Source: Arthrobacter pascens
GTDB taxonomy: Bacteria; Actinomycetota; Actinomycetes; Actinomycetales; Micrococcaceae
Assembly (NCBI RefSeq): GCF_017052465.1
Contig: NZ_JAFHKT010000148.1
Span: forward strand, 1 to 64,000
DNA length: 64,000 bases
Reading direction: 5' to 3'
Part shown: in pieces, positions 24,380 to 33,060 of the stretch
Numbering within the stretch: position 1 is the stretch's first letter
How the letters are laid out: each line of letters begins with the position of its first letter
Made by a program: the position numbers and the translations under genes
The notes under the pieces: model-generated
Databases searched by the model: none
What the model was told of the DNA's origin: nothing
What the model saw: only the letters and a program-made list of their open reading frames with translations

Positions 24380-25375
24380 GTGCCCGAACTCCACTCTTCC
24401 GAAGAAACGTCCGAAAAACCTGTGTCCAGCGAGGAATCCGGGCCGGTCCCGCGCCCGTTCGTCATCAAGGCTGAAAACCTGACCAAAACCTACGGCGACG
24501 TCACCGCCGTCGACGGCATTTCCTTCAGCGTTCCCGCGGGGGAGTCGTTCGGGCTGCTGGGACCCAACGGCGCCGGCAAATCGACAACCATGAAGATGAT
24601 CGGCGGGGTGGCCCAGCGCACCTCCGGCAGCCTGACCATCATGGGGCTGGACCCGGAGCAGCACGGGCCGGAAGTCCGTGCGCACCTGGGCGTCGTGCCG
24701 CAGCAGGACAACCTGGACGAAGAACTCAGGGTCCGGGACAACCTGCTGGTGTACGGGCGCTACTTCGGGCTGCCGATGAGCTACCTGCGGCCGAAGGCGG
24801 ATGAACTGCTCGAATTTGCGCAGCTCACGGACAAGGCCAAGTCCAAAGTGGATGCGCTGTCTGGAGGCATGAAGCGGCGCCTCACCATCGCCCGCTCGCT
24901 CATCAACGAGCCCCGCATCCTGCTCCTCGACGAGCCCACCACGGGCCTCGACCCGCAGGCGCGACACATCCTGTGGGACCGCCTGTTCCGGCTCAAGGAA
25001 CAGGGAGTCACGCTGATCCTCACCACCCACTACATGGACGAGGCCGAGCAGCTCTGCGACCGGCTCATCGTCGTGGACAAGGGCCGGATAATGGCGGAGG
25101 GCTCCCCGGCCAGCCTGATCCGCAACTATTCCACCCGCGAGGTCCTGGAACTGCGCTTCGGTTCGGAACGGAACGCCAGCATTGGCGGGGAACTCGAAGG
25201 AATCGGCGAGCGGCTGGAGACCCTGCCGGACCGCGTCCTGATCTACACCCACGACGGCGAGGCGGCCCTGGAGGAAGTCTCCGCCCGCGGCCTGCGCCCG
25301 CTCACCTCGCTGGTGCGCCGGTCCTCGCTGGAGGACGTCTTCCTCCGGCTCACGGGCAGGAGCCTCGTTGACTGA
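24380..25375 (+). CDS. ABC-2 exporter ATP-binding protein (NodI/DrrA-like)
   Basis: A 331-residue ATPase: Walker A GPNGAGKST (about residues 57-65), Q-loop VPQQDNLD, signature LSGGMKRRLTIARSL and Walker B ILLLDEPTTGLDP. The VVPQQDNLDEELRVRDNLLVYGRYFGL stretch resembles NodI-type lipooligosaccharide exporters. GTG 24380 opens the frame; the first ~28 residues are a Ser/Glu/Pro-rich extension. It heads a three-gene operon with two permeases. The cargo is unknown: a glycolipid, polysaccharide precursor or drug. Confidence 0.88.
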   Translation: MPELHSSEETSEKPVSSEESGPVPRPFVIKAENLTKTYGDVTAVDGISFSVPAGESFGLLGPNGAGKSTTMKMIGGVAQRTSGSLTIMGLDPEQHGPEVRAHLGVVPQQDNLDEELRVRDNLLVYGRYFGLPMSYLRPKADELLEFAQLTDKAKSKVDALSGGMKRRLTIARSLINEPRILLLDEPTTGLDPQARHILWDRLFRLKEQGVTLILTTHYMDEAEQLCDRLIVVDKGRIMAEGSPASLIRNYSTREVLELRFGSERNASIGGELEGIGERLETLPDRVLIYTHDGEAALEEVSARGLRPLTSLVRRSSLEDVFLRLTGRSLVD

Positions 25376-26258
25376 GCCGCTGTCCGGAAAAGACCCACTG
25401 TCAGGGGACCTTGCAGAACGTCCGACGGCGGGTTCCCCCCTGCACGCCCACCCACCGGAGGTGTCCGCCGCCAAGGCGCGGCGCTGGGGCGCGTTCTATT
25501 TCGCCGAGCAGGTCCTGCGGGTGATGAAGGGCTACGGCTGGTCCATCTTCCTGTACAGCGTGGGACAACCGGCCGCCTACCTGTTTGCGATGGGCGTCGG
25601 CCTTGCCACACTCGTGGAGGCCAGTGCCGCCGGGGCGTTCGGCGGGGTGAGCTACCTCGCGTTCATCGCCCCCGCGCTGCTGATTTCGGCCGCCGTCATG
25701 ACGGCCGCCACGGAATTTACCTTTCCGGTGATGGACGGCTTCAAATGGCGCCGGGTCTACTACGGGCCACATGCGTCACCGCTGACGCCCGAGCAGATCG
25801 CCGGCGGCCAGATCATTGCCGTGACGGTGCGCTTCTTCGTGCAGTCGGTCATCTACTTTGCGATCGTGGCGCTGTTCGGTGCCTCGCCCAGCGGCTGGGG
25901 GTGGATCTCCATCCTCGTGGCCACCCTGGCGGGCCTGTCCTTCGGGCTGCCGCTGATGGCGTACGCCGCCACCATCAAGGAGGACAAAGGCCAGTTCGCC
26001 ATGGTCATGCGGTTCATCGTGATGCCGCTGTTCCTTTTTTCCGGCACGTTCTTCCCGCTGGACACGCTGCCTGTCCTGGTGCGCTGGGTTGGCTGGATCT
26101 CGCCCATCTGGCACGGGACGGAACTGGGGCGGGTCCTGAGCTACGGCTATGACGAACCGCCCGTGCTGACCATCATCCACATCGTCTTCCTGCTGGGGCT
26201 CGCCTGGTTCGGCTGGGTGCTCACCAAGCGCCAATTCGTGAGGAGGATGGGGCAATGA
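25368..26258 (+). CDS. ABC-2 type transporter permease (NodJ-like), first
   Basis: A 296-residue permease with six predicted membrane segments after a hydrophilic N-terminus of ~50 residues. It has the ABC-2 marks VMTAATEFTFPVMDGFKWRRVYYG and RFIVMPLFLFSGTFFPLDTLP. The start appears to be TTG 25368, overlapping the ATPase stop by 8 bases, so it is translationally coupled. It probably pairs with the next permease to form a heterodimeric channel driven by the ATPase at 24380. Confidence 0.85.
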   Translation: MTEPLSGKDPLSGDLAERPTAGSPLHAHPPEVSAAKARRWGAFYFAEQVLRVMKGYGWSIFLYSVGQPAAYLFAMGVGLATLVEASAAGAFGGVSYLAFIAPALLISAAVMTAATEFTFPVMDGFKWRRVYYGPHASPLTPEQIAGGQIIAVTVRFFVQSVIYFAIVALFGASPSGWGWISILVATLAGLSFGLPLMAYAATIKEDKGQFAMVMRFIVMPLFLFSGTFFPLDTLPVLVRWVGWISPIWHGTELGRVLSYGYDEPPVLTIIHIVFLLGLAWFGWVLTKRQFVRRMGQ

Positions 26259-27088
26259 CAGTCCTGACCCAGGGCCACAGTGTCACCGAGGAGGCACGCA
26301 ACAGGCGCTTCGGACCGCTGTACTCCCGCAACGCCAAGGCTGTGATCGGGCGCGGGCTGATGGCCACCAAGAGCAGCAACTGGCTGGTCATGCTGTCCGG
26401 ATTCTTCGAGCCGGTGCTGTTCCTGCTCTCCATGGGCATCGGGATGGGTGCCGTGGTGGGCACGGTCCAGGGACCGGGCGGACAGGAGATCAGCTACGCG
26501 GCCTACATCGCCCCCGCCCTGCTGGCGGTTTCGGCCATGAACGGCGCCGTGTACGACTCCACCTGGAATGTCTTCTTCAAGATGAACTTCGCCAAGCTCT
26601 ACCAGGGAATGCTCTACACGTCGCTGGGCCCGCTGGACGTGGCGATGGGGGAGATCTTCCTGGCCCTGCTGCGCGGACTGCTCTACGCCACCGGCTTCAC
26701 GGCCGTGATGGGCCTGCTGGGGCTCATCACCACGCCATGGGCGTTGCTCATGATCCCGGCCTCGGTCCTTATCGCCTTCGGTTTTGCCAGTTTCGGCATG
26801 GGCATCACCAGCTTCATGAAGACGTTCCAGCAGATGGACTGGATCAACTTCATCATGCTGCCCATGTTCCTGTTCAGCGCCACGTTCTATCCGCTGAGCG
26901 TCTACCCGGAGTACATCCAGTGGATGATCCAGGCGATGCCGCTGTGGCACGGCGTTGAGCTGCTGCGACAGATCAGCGCGGGAGCCTTCACCCCGGCGAC
27001 CGCCATCCACATCGGCTATTACCTGGTGATGATCGTGCTCGGCCTGATGCTGACCACCGGCAGGCTGCGGAGTCTGTTCCTGAAGTAA
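26255..27088 (+). CDS. ABC-2 type transporter permease (NodJ-like), second
   Basis: A 277-residue permease paralogous to the previous one. It shows MSAMNGAVYDSTWNVFFKM in place of the EFTFPVMDGF region and FIMLPMFLFSATFYPLSVYP as the ABC-2 motif. ATGA overlap with the preceding gene (start 26255). It completes the ATPase-permease-permease exporter. No cargo enzyme lies nearby. Confidence 0.86.
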   Translation: MTVLTQGHSVTEEARNRRFGPLYSRNAKAVIGRGLMATKSSNWLVMLSGFFEPVLFLLSMGIGMGAVVGTVQGPGGQEISYAAYIAPALLAVSAMNGAVYDSTWNVFFKMNFAKLYQGMLYTSLGPLDVAMGEIFLALLRGLLYATGFTAVMGLLGLITTPWALLMIPASVLIAFGFASFGMGITSFMKTFQQMDWINFIMLPMFLFSATFYPLSVYPEYIQWMIQAMPLWHGVELLRQISAGAFTPATAIHIGYYLVMIVLGLMLTTGRLRSLFLK

Positions 27089-27193
27089 CAGTCCTGCGCT
27101 GACTGCCGGTGCTGTGCGCCGGTGTCTGCCGGCGCTGTTCGCCTCCGGTGGAAGCGTTCCTGGCCACGCCCGCAGGTTTGAGACAATGGCACC

Positions 27194-27757
27194 ATGCAAT
27201 CTCTGGGCAGCTCCAAATCTTCCTCCCACCCGGCCAAGGGCGGATTTTCCATGTTCCGCATCAGCGGCCCCGGCCTCCTGGTCCTGATCACGGCGTTCCT
27301 GGTAGCCGTCATCTTCGCGGCAAACCAGAACGACGTCGTCGGCTGGGTCGTGGCTGTCATCGCACTGTTCTGGCTCCTGCTGGCATCGTTCGTGGTGTTC
27401 AGCATCCAGAAGGCAGCCAAGAAGGCCGGAGCGAAGCTCAACGAGGCGCAGAATGCGTTCAACGCGGCGGCCGGCCGGGCGCCGTCGCACACCTCCGCGG
27501 ACCATGGCGGAACCCGTCTGGTGCGTGAACGCGGCGAAGCCGAGGAAGTCCGCGACCTGAAGCTGGACCACTCCTTCAAAATCGTCCAGGTGCAGGTCCG
27601 GGTGGTGGAGCAGGAACGCGCCAAGGGTGCCGCCGCAGACCAGGAAACCATCCGCCGCGCCCTCGAGACCATCGAAATCACGGCGACCAACGCCAGGGAC
27701 ATGATCAAGTCCTCCGGCGGCCCGGGTGAGCCCGTTACCGGAACCATCATCGACTAG
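27194..27757 (+). CDS. Conserved membrane protein of unknown function
   Basis: A 187-residue protein. Two adjacent hydrophobic segments (about residues 28-45 and 50-70) are followed by a basic, Ala-rich amphipathic stretch and a charged C-terminal region (VRDLKLDHSFKIVQVQVRVVEQE...). It has no enzyme motif. The hydrophilic C-terminal half with predicted helix suggests a membrane-anchored scaffold, but I do not recognise the family. It precedes xthA by 10 bases and may be co-transcribed with it. Confidence 0.65.
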   Translation: MQSLGSSKSSSHPAKGGFSMFRISGPGLLVLITAFLVAVIFAANQNDVVGWVVAVIALFWLLLASFVVFSIQKAAKKAGAKLNEAQNAFNAAAGRAPSHTSADHGGTRLVRERGEAEEVRDLKLDHSFKIVQVQVRVVEQERAKGAAADQETIRRALETIEITATNARDMIKSSGGPGEPVTGTIID

Positions 27758-27767
27758 AGTGGAGCGG

Positions 27768-28601
27768 GTGAGCTCGGCATTGAAGAAGGACCACCTTCGC
27801 ATCGCAACAGTCAACGTCAACGGCCTCCGCGCTGCCTACAAGAAGGGCATGGCGGAGTGGCTGGCGGACCGCGAGGTGGACATCCTTACCCTGCAGGAAG
27901 TCCGCGCCCCGGACGCCATCGTCCACAAGCTGCTGGGCGAAGGGTGGCATGTCCTGCACGCCGAGGCTGAGGCCAAAGGCCGCGCCGGCGTCGCCATCGC
28001 TTCCCGGGAGGAGCCGCTCGAAACCCGGGCCCACATCGGAGACGACTACTTCGCCACTGCCGGCCGCTGGGTGGAGGCCGATTTCCGCGTCCGGGACGCC
28101 GCGGGCAACCCCTCCCAGCTGACCGTGGTGAGCGCCTACGTGCACTCGGGCGACGTCGGGACGCCCAAGCAGGTGGACAAGTACCGCTTCCTGGACGTCA
28201 TGACCACACGCCTGCCCGAACTGTCCAAGCACAGCGACCATGCCCTGGTCACGGGTGACCTGAACGTCGGCCACACCGAGCTGGACATCAAGAACTGGAA
28301 GGGCAACGTCAAGAAAGCCGGCTTCCTGCCCGAGGAGCGCGCCTACTTCGACCGTTTCTTCGGCGAGGAAATCGGCTGGAAGGATGTCCACAGGGGCCTG
28401 GCGGGCAACGTCAACGGCCCCTACACCTGGTGGTCCCAGCGCGGCCAGGCCTTTGACAATGACTCTGGCTGGCGCATCGACTACCACATGGCTACCCCCG
28501 CCCTCGCCGCCGCAGCTGTATCGGCGGTCGTGGACCGCGCGCCCTCGTGGGACACCCGTTTCTCTGACCATGCACCGCTGGTAGTGGACTACCGGCTCTA
28601 G
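27768..28601 (+). CDS. xthA: Exodeoxyribonuclease III (AP endonuclease)
   Basis: A 277-residue member of the Exo III/APE1 endonuclease-exonuclease-phosphatase family, which cuts DNA 5' to abasic sites and trims 3' ends. Motifs: IATVNVNGLRAA (metal ligand Asn), LTLQEVRAPD (metal ligand Glu), GDLNVGHTELDIKNWKGN (Asp/Asn catalytic pair) and the terminal SDHAPLVVDY (catalytic His). GTG 27768 follows GGAG at 27761-27764. Confidence 0.93.
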   Translation: MSSALKKDHLRIATVNVNGLRAAYKKGMAEWLADREVDILTLQEVRAPDAIVHKLLGEGWHVLHAEAEAKGRAGVAIASREEPLETRAHIGDDYFATAGRWVEADFRVRDAAGNPSQLTVVSAYVHSGDVGTPKQVDKYRFLDVMTTRLPELSKHSDHALVTGDLNVGHTELDIKNWKGNVKKAGFLPEERAYFDRFFGEEIGWKDVHRGLAGNVNGPYTWWSQRGQAFDNDSGWRIDYHMATPALAAAAVSAVVDRAPSWDTRFSDHAPLVVDYRL

Positions 28602-28619
28602 TCTTAAGGCCTCCGACGA

Positions 28620-29729
28620 ATGACCTCCACCCCCATCGTGACCAACTCCGCGGGCTCCGGGCAGCCTGATGCCGCCGCCACCCTCCAGCAGGCGACCGGG
28701 ACCGGGCAGGACGCCGGGATCCGCCACCGCATCCTGTCGGGGATGCAGCCCTCCGCGGACTCGCTGCACCTTGGCAACTACCTGGGCGCCCTCGTCAACT
28801 GGGTGAGGATGCAGGAGGAGTACGACGCCATCTTCTTCATCCCGGACCTGCACGCCATCACCGTTCCGCAGGACCCGGCCGAACTGGCACGCCGCACCCG
28901 CGTCACGGCCGCGCAGTACATCGCCGGCGGGGTGGACGTGGACAAGTGCACCCTGTTTGTCCAGTCCCAGGTGCCCGAGCACGCGCAGCTGGCCTGGGTC
29001 CTGAACTGCATCACGGGCTTCGGCGAAGCGTCCCGCATGACGCAGTTCAAGGACAAGGCGCTGCGGCAGGGCTCGGACGCCGCCAGCGTGGGCCTGTTCA
29101 CCTATCCCGTTCTGCAGGCCGCGGACATCCTGCTGTACCAGCCGCACGGTGTTCCCGTCGGCGAGGACCAGCGCCAGCACGTGGAGCTCAGCCGCGACCT
29201 CGCAACCCGGTTCAACACCCGCTTCGGCCAAACGTTCACGGTGCCCAAGCCCTTCATCCAGAAGGAATCCGCGAAGATCTACGATCTGCAGCAGCCCACC
29301 GTCAAGATGTCCAAGTCGGCTGAATCGCCGGCCGGCCTGATCAACCTGCTCGACGAGCCCAAGGTCACCGCCAAACGGATCAAGTCCGCGGTGACCGACG
29401 CCGAAACCGAGATCCGTTTCGACCGCGAGGCCAAGCCGGGCGTGTCCAACCTGCTGACCATTTACTCGGTCATCACTGGCCAGAGCGTGGAACAGCTGGT
29501 CGCGGCCTACGAGGGCAAGATGTACGGCCACCTCAAAGTGGACCTGGCCGAGGTCGTGACAGAGCGCCTGACGCCGATCCGCGACCGCGCCAACGAACTG
29601 CTCGCAGATCCGGCTGAGCTGGACCGGCTCCTGGCCCACGGGGCGGACAAGGCTCGTGAAATTGCCACGGCCACCCTCCAGGACGTCTACGCCAAGGTCG
29701 GCTTCCTCCCATACGCCGGAGCCCGCTAA
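28620..29729 (+). CDS. trpS: Tryptophanyl-tRNA synthetase
   Basis: A 369-residue class Ic aminoacyl-tRNA synthetase. The HIGH equivalent is PSADSLHLGNYLG (residues ~43-55) and the KMSKS motif is VKMSKSAESP. The N-terminal ~35 residues are a Ser/Ala/Gln-rich extension before the conserved RHRILSGMQPS. ATG 28620 is 19 bases after xthA. The length and the PHGVPVGEDQRQHVELSRDLA motif fit bacterial TrpS. Confidence 0.97.
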   Translation: MTSTPIVTNSAGSGQPDAAATLQQATGTGQDAGIRHRILSGMQPSADSLHLGNYLGALVNWVRMQEEYDAIFFIPDLHAITVPQDPAELARRTRVTAAQYIAGGVDVDKCTLFVQSQVPEHAQLAWVLNCITGFGEASRMTQFKDKALRQGSDAASVGLFTYPVLQAADILLYQPHGVPVGEDQRQHVELSRDLATRFNTRFGQTFTVPKPFIQKESAKIYDLQQPTVKMSKSAESPAGLINLLDEPKVTAKRIKSAVTDAETEIRFDREAKPGVSNLLTIYSVITGQSVEQLVAAYEGKMYGHLKVDLAEVVTERLTPIRDRANELLADPAELDRLLAHGADKAREIATATLQDVYAKVGFLPYAGAR

Positions 29730-29733
29730 TCCG

Positions 29734-30342
29734 ATGCCCGCTCGGAAGCCTGCCACCAGCGAAGCCAGCTCCGCGATGAGCCTTGGGGTCATCCTGGGCT
29801 TTCCGCCTGGAATCGCCGAGGAACTGCAGCGGTGGCGGGCGTCCTTTGGGGACCCCATGGCCACGGTCATTCCGGCGCACATCACCCTCATCACCACCAC
29901 GCCCACCCAGGACTGGGAGGCCGCGCGGGAACACGTCCGCGAAGTGGCGCGCACCCAGACACCCTTCATGGTCACGATCGCCGGCACGGGCTCCTTCCGG
30001 CCCGTGTCCCCGGTGGTCTTCATCAACGTGGAAGAGGGGTTCGAGGAGTGCGTCGAGCTGCACGAAAAACTGCAGACCGGCCCCTTGGAACGTCAGCTGC
30101 CCTTTGCCTACCACCCCCACGTGACCGTCGCGCACGATGTGGCCCCGGAAAGCCTGGACGAGGCCGAAACGGTGCTCAAGGACTACAGGGCGACCTTCCC
30201 TGTGGTTAGCATGGGACTCTACGAGCACGATACTGACGGTATTTGGCAGCTACGGGAAGAGCTTGACTTTGGTACCGAACCTGACGACGAACGAGAGCCG
30301 CTCCGAGCCGCAGATGCCGGAGGAGCCACCTCTTCCCACTGA
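29734..30342 (+). CDS. 2'-5' RNA ligase / 2H phosphoesterase family protein
   Basis: A 202-residue protein with the two HxTx motifs of the 2H phosphoesterase superfamily: HITL (about residue 50) and HVTV (about residue 130), some 80 residues apart as expected. Members act as RNA 2',3'-cyclic phosphodiesterases or 2'-5' ligases; the substrate here is unknown. The ATG at 29734, 5 bases after trpS, is preferred over upstream in-frame codons lying inside trpS. Its 3' end overlaps the start of the YihY-type gene by 29 bases. Confidence 0.82.
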   Translation: MPARKPATSEASSAMSLGVILGFPPGIAEELQRWRASFGDPMATVIPAHITLITTTPTQDWEAAREHVREVARTQTPFMVTIAGTGSFRPVSPVVFINVEEGFEECVELHEKLQTGPLERQLPFAYHPHVTVAHDVAPESLDEAETVLKDYRATFPVVSMGLYEHDTDGIWQLREELDFGTEPDDEREPLRAADAGGATSSH

Positions 30343-31444
30343 CCGGGCACGCCTGAAGCTCGAGGTCATCCGCAAGAAGGTGGAGTGGGGCAAGACGCGC
30401 CGGTCGGGCAAGGGGCCGGTGCCCCAGCTCATGGCTATGCTCCAGTGGCTGCTCGCCCGGCTGAACGCCTTCCGACCGATGCGCGCATGGCAGCACTACA
30501 CGCGGCAGCACGGACCGCTGATGAGCGCCGGCAGCGGGTTCAACATGTTCTTCTCGATCACCGGCCTGCTGGCCACCGGGTTCTCCGTCGCCGGCCTGGT
30601 GCTCCGTGGCCAGCCCGCCCTGCTGGACCGCATCATCGCCAGCGTGGCAGAAAGCGCCCCGGGCCTCCTGAAGGTCAACGGCGGTGACGGACTGGTGGAT
30701 CCCAAGGACCTCCTGAACCCCGAAGGCCTTGGCTGGACCGCCGTCATCGCCGCCGTCGTCACGGTGGTCACCTCGCTGGGCTGGATCGCCGGCCTGCGGG
30801 AAGGCCTGCGCGGGGTCATGATGCTGGGCCCGCTAAAGCTCAACCCCGTGGTCCTCAAGCTGCGCGACGCCGGAACGCTGCTGCTGCTCGGTGTCGCCCT
30901 CGTGATCAGTTCCGGTGCCTCCCTCGTGTTCGGCACGGCGGCCGGCTGGGTGATCGAGCAACTCCGCCTGGATCCGGCAGTGGGCGGGCGGCTGGCCGCG
31001 CTGATCAAGATCGCCGTGCCCCTGCTGCTGAACTGGGTCACCGCAGTCATCATGTTCCGTCTGGCCGGGGGGCTGAAGCTGTCCCGCCGGGCGCTGCTGG
31101 AGGGAACCATTCTCGCCGGTGTGGGCACGGCCGTGCTCCAGGTGTTCAGCACCGAACTGCTGGCGGGCGCCGGACGCAACCCCATCCTGGCCCCGTTCGC
31201 CATCATCATCGGGCTGCTCATCTGGTTCAACCTGGTGAGCCAGGTCTATCTCGTGGCCGCGGCCTGGTCCGTCATCCGCCAGGAGGACCTGAAGGCCGCT
31301 CCGGCAGCGAAAACCACCGGCTGGGGGTCACGGCAGGTGCAGCCCGGGAAAACGCCCGTCGAGAAGCACCACGCGGCCGAGCGGCCCCGTCCCGCCGGGA
31401 TCACCGCCCGGCGTCGAGGTACTGATCGGCCCACGCCGCGATAA
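30314..31444 (+). CDS. YihY/BrkB family inner membrane protein
   Basis: A 376-residue polytopic protein with about six membrane segments between residues ~70 and 330. Typical marks are the early FNMFFSITGLLATGFSVAGLVL, ALIKIAVPLLLNWVTAVIMF and the last FNLVSQVYLVAAAWS segment. The family is often called ribonuclease BN-like, but that activity is disproved for the group and its function is not established. Start ATG 30314, overlapping the preceding gene. The basic C-terminal tail overlaps the convergent hydrolase gene by 44 bases. Confidence 0.82.
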   Translation: MPEEPPLPTDRARLKLEVIRKKVEWGKTRRSGKGPVPQLMAMLQWLLARLNAFRPMRAWQHYTRQHGPLMSAGSGFNMFFSITGLLATGFSVAGLVLRGQPALLDRIIASVAESAPGLLKVNGGDGLVDPKDLLNPEGLGWTAVIAAVVTVVTSLGWIAGLREGLRGVMMLGPLKLNPVVLKLRDAGTLLLLGVALVISSGASLVFGTAAGWVIEQLRLDPAVGGRLAALIKIAVPLLLNWVTAVIMFRLAGGLKLSRRALLEGTILAGVGTAVLQVFSTELLAGAGRNPILAPFAIIIGLLIWFNLVSQVYLVAAAWSVIRQEDLKAAPAAKTTGWGSRQVQPGKTPVEKHHAAERPRPAGITARRRGTDRPTPR

Positions 31445-32171
31445 TCTTCGCTGCCCTGGCGGCCTGGCCTTTGCCGGTGAGCAGATGGTCGCTGCCCTCC
31501 AGGGACACGAAGTTCCGCGGGTGGCGGGCGGTTTGAAAGATGGTGCTGGCATTCTCGATTCCCACGGTGTTGTCGGTGGGGGAGTGGAGCACCATCAGGG
31601 GCTTGTGCAGCCGCTTGATGCAGTCGGTGAGGTCGGCGTTTTCCAGGTCCTCGACAAAGTGCCGGCGGATCTCCACGCGCTTGCCGCCGAGGTCCACCTC
31701 CGCGCTGCCTTCGCTGAGGATCTTGTCCAGGGCGGCGTCGAAGACGTGGGCCACATGCTTCGGCGAGAACGGGGCAGCGACGGTCGCCACGGCGTCGAGT
31801 TCGGGAATCTCGGAGGCTGCGGCGAGGACGGCGGCGCCGCCGAACGAGTGGCCCACCAGGAGGGAAATCGCCCTGCCCTCGGCACGCATGAACTCGGCTG
31901 CCCGGACCGTGTCGGCCACCTTGTGGCTGAAGGACCCCTCGGACCACAGGCCGGCCGAATCGCCCAGGCCCAGATTGTCGAAGCGGAGCATGCCGATCCC
32001 GTTGTCCGCCAGGGCCTTGCAGATCCGGGACGCCGCCGGGCTGTCCTTGCCAAGGGTGAAGCCGTGCGAGAACACACCCCAGCCCTTGACGGCGCCCTCG
32101 GGCACGTCAACGATCCCCGAGAGCATCTCGCCGGTGGAGCCTGCGAAGGTGACTTTTTCGGAACGTGACAT
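31401..32171 (-). CDS. Alpha/beta hydrolase
   Basis: A 256-residue alpha/beta-hydrolase fold protein of the OsmC-associated/dienelactone-type esterase group. The nucleophile elbow is GHSFGG (Ser ~108), the oxyanion region is FSHGFTLGKDS, and late Asp and His residues are visible in VLHSPTDNTVGIENA and LEGSDHLL. No signal peptide. The substrate is unknown. ATG 32171. It is convergent with the YihY gene and shares its last 44 bases with it. Confidence 0.85.
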   Translation of the reverse strand: MSRSEKVTFAGSTGEMLSGIVDVPEGAVKGWGVFSHGFTLGKDSPAASRICKALADNGIGMLRFDNLGLGDSAGLWSEGSFSHKVADTVRAAEFMRAEGRAISLLVGHSFGGAAVLAAASEIPELDAVATVAAPFSPKHVAHVFDAALDKILSEGSAEVDLGGKRVEIRRHFVEDLENADLTDCIKRLHKPLMVLHSPTDNTVGIENASTIFQTARHPRNFVSLEGSDHLLTGKGQAARAAKIIAAWADQYLDAGR

Positions 32172-32197
32172 GACGCTCCCCTTTCGTTGGGAGATCT

Positions 32198-32242
32198 ACG
32201 ACGACGGCGCCCCCACCGGAAGGTGAGAGGCGCCGTCGTCGT
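32198..32242 (-). terminator. Terminator of the sdh operon
   Basis: ACGACGACGGCGCC (32198-32211) pairs perfectly over 14 bp with GGCGCCGTCGTCGT (32229-32242), 35 bases beyond the sdhB stop. No clear U-tract. Confidence 0.7.
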
Positions 32243-32276
32243 CAATACTGGGGTGGACCTTGCTAGCTGCCGGACA

Positions 32277-33059
32277 CTAGATCTTGCGGGACAAAATTGC
32301 CTGCTTGACCTCGGCAATCGCCTGCGTGACCTGGATGCCGCGCGGGCAGGCTTCGGAGCAGTTGAAGGTGGTGCGGCAGCGCCACACGCCTTCCTTGTCG
32401 TTCAGGATTTCCAGGCGCATGTCGCCGGCGTCATCGCGGGAGTCGAAGATGAAGCGGTGCGCGTTCACGATGGCGGCCGGTCCGAAGTACTGGCCGTCTG
32501 TCCAGAACACGGGGCAGGACGACGTACACGCGGCGCACAGGATGCACTTCGTGGTGTCGTCAAAGCGCTCACGGTCCTCGGCGGACTGCAGGCGCTCCTT
32601 GGTGGGCTCGTGGCCCTTGTTGATCAGGAACGGCATGACTTCGCGGAAGGACTGGAAGAACGGCTCCATGTCGACGATCAGGTCCTTCTCCACCGGGAGG
32701 CCCTTGATGGGTTCCACCGTGATGGGCTTGGACGTGTCGAGGTCCTTCAGGAGGGTCTTGCAGGCAAGGCGGTTGCGGCCGTTGATGCGCATGGCGTCGG
32801 AGCCGCACACACCGTGCGCGCAGGACCGGCGGAAGGAGACGCTGCCGTCCACTTCCCACTTGATCTTGTGCAGGGCGTCCAGCACGCGGTCCGTGCCGTA
32901 CATGGTCAGCTTGAAGTCATCCCAGCGGGCTTCCTCGGAAACCTCCGGGTTGTAGCGGCGGACGCGCAGGGTGATGTCGAACGTGGGGATTTCCCCGCCG
33001 CCGCCGACGCCGGCGGGCAGTTCAATCTTTGATGCTGGCTCAGCAAGTTCAGCGGACAT
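32277..33059 (-). CDS. sdhB: Succinate dehydrogenase iron-sulfur subunit
   Basis: A 260-residue subunit that carries electrons from SdhA to the membrane quinone site. The [2Fe-2S] ligands are in CAHGVCGSDAM...LAC, where one ligand is Asp as in many SdhB proteins. The [4Fe-4S] motif is CILCAACTSSCPVFW and the [3Fe-4S] site is in CSEACPRGI. ATG 33059 follows the sdhA stop by one base. Last gene of sdhCDAB; a strong terminator follows. Confidence 0.96.
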   Translation of the reverse strand: MSAELAEPASKIELPAGVGGGGEIPTFDITLRVRRYNPEVSEEARWDDFKLTMYGTDRVLDALHKIKWEVDGSVSFRRSCAHGVCGSDAMRINGRNRLACKTLLKDLDTSKPITVEPIKGLPVEKDLIVDMEPFFQSFREVMPFLINKGHEPTKERLQSAEDRERFDDTTKCILCAACTSSCPVFWTDGQYFGPAAIVNAHRFIFDSRDDAGDMRLEILNDKEGVWRCRTTFNCSEACPRGIQVTQAIAEVKQAILSRKI

Positions 33060-33060
33060 T

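Noticed and set aside
27747..30026. 759-residue antisense frame across xthA and trpS
   Set aside because: Both genes have full catalytic motifs on the plus strand; the antisense product has none.
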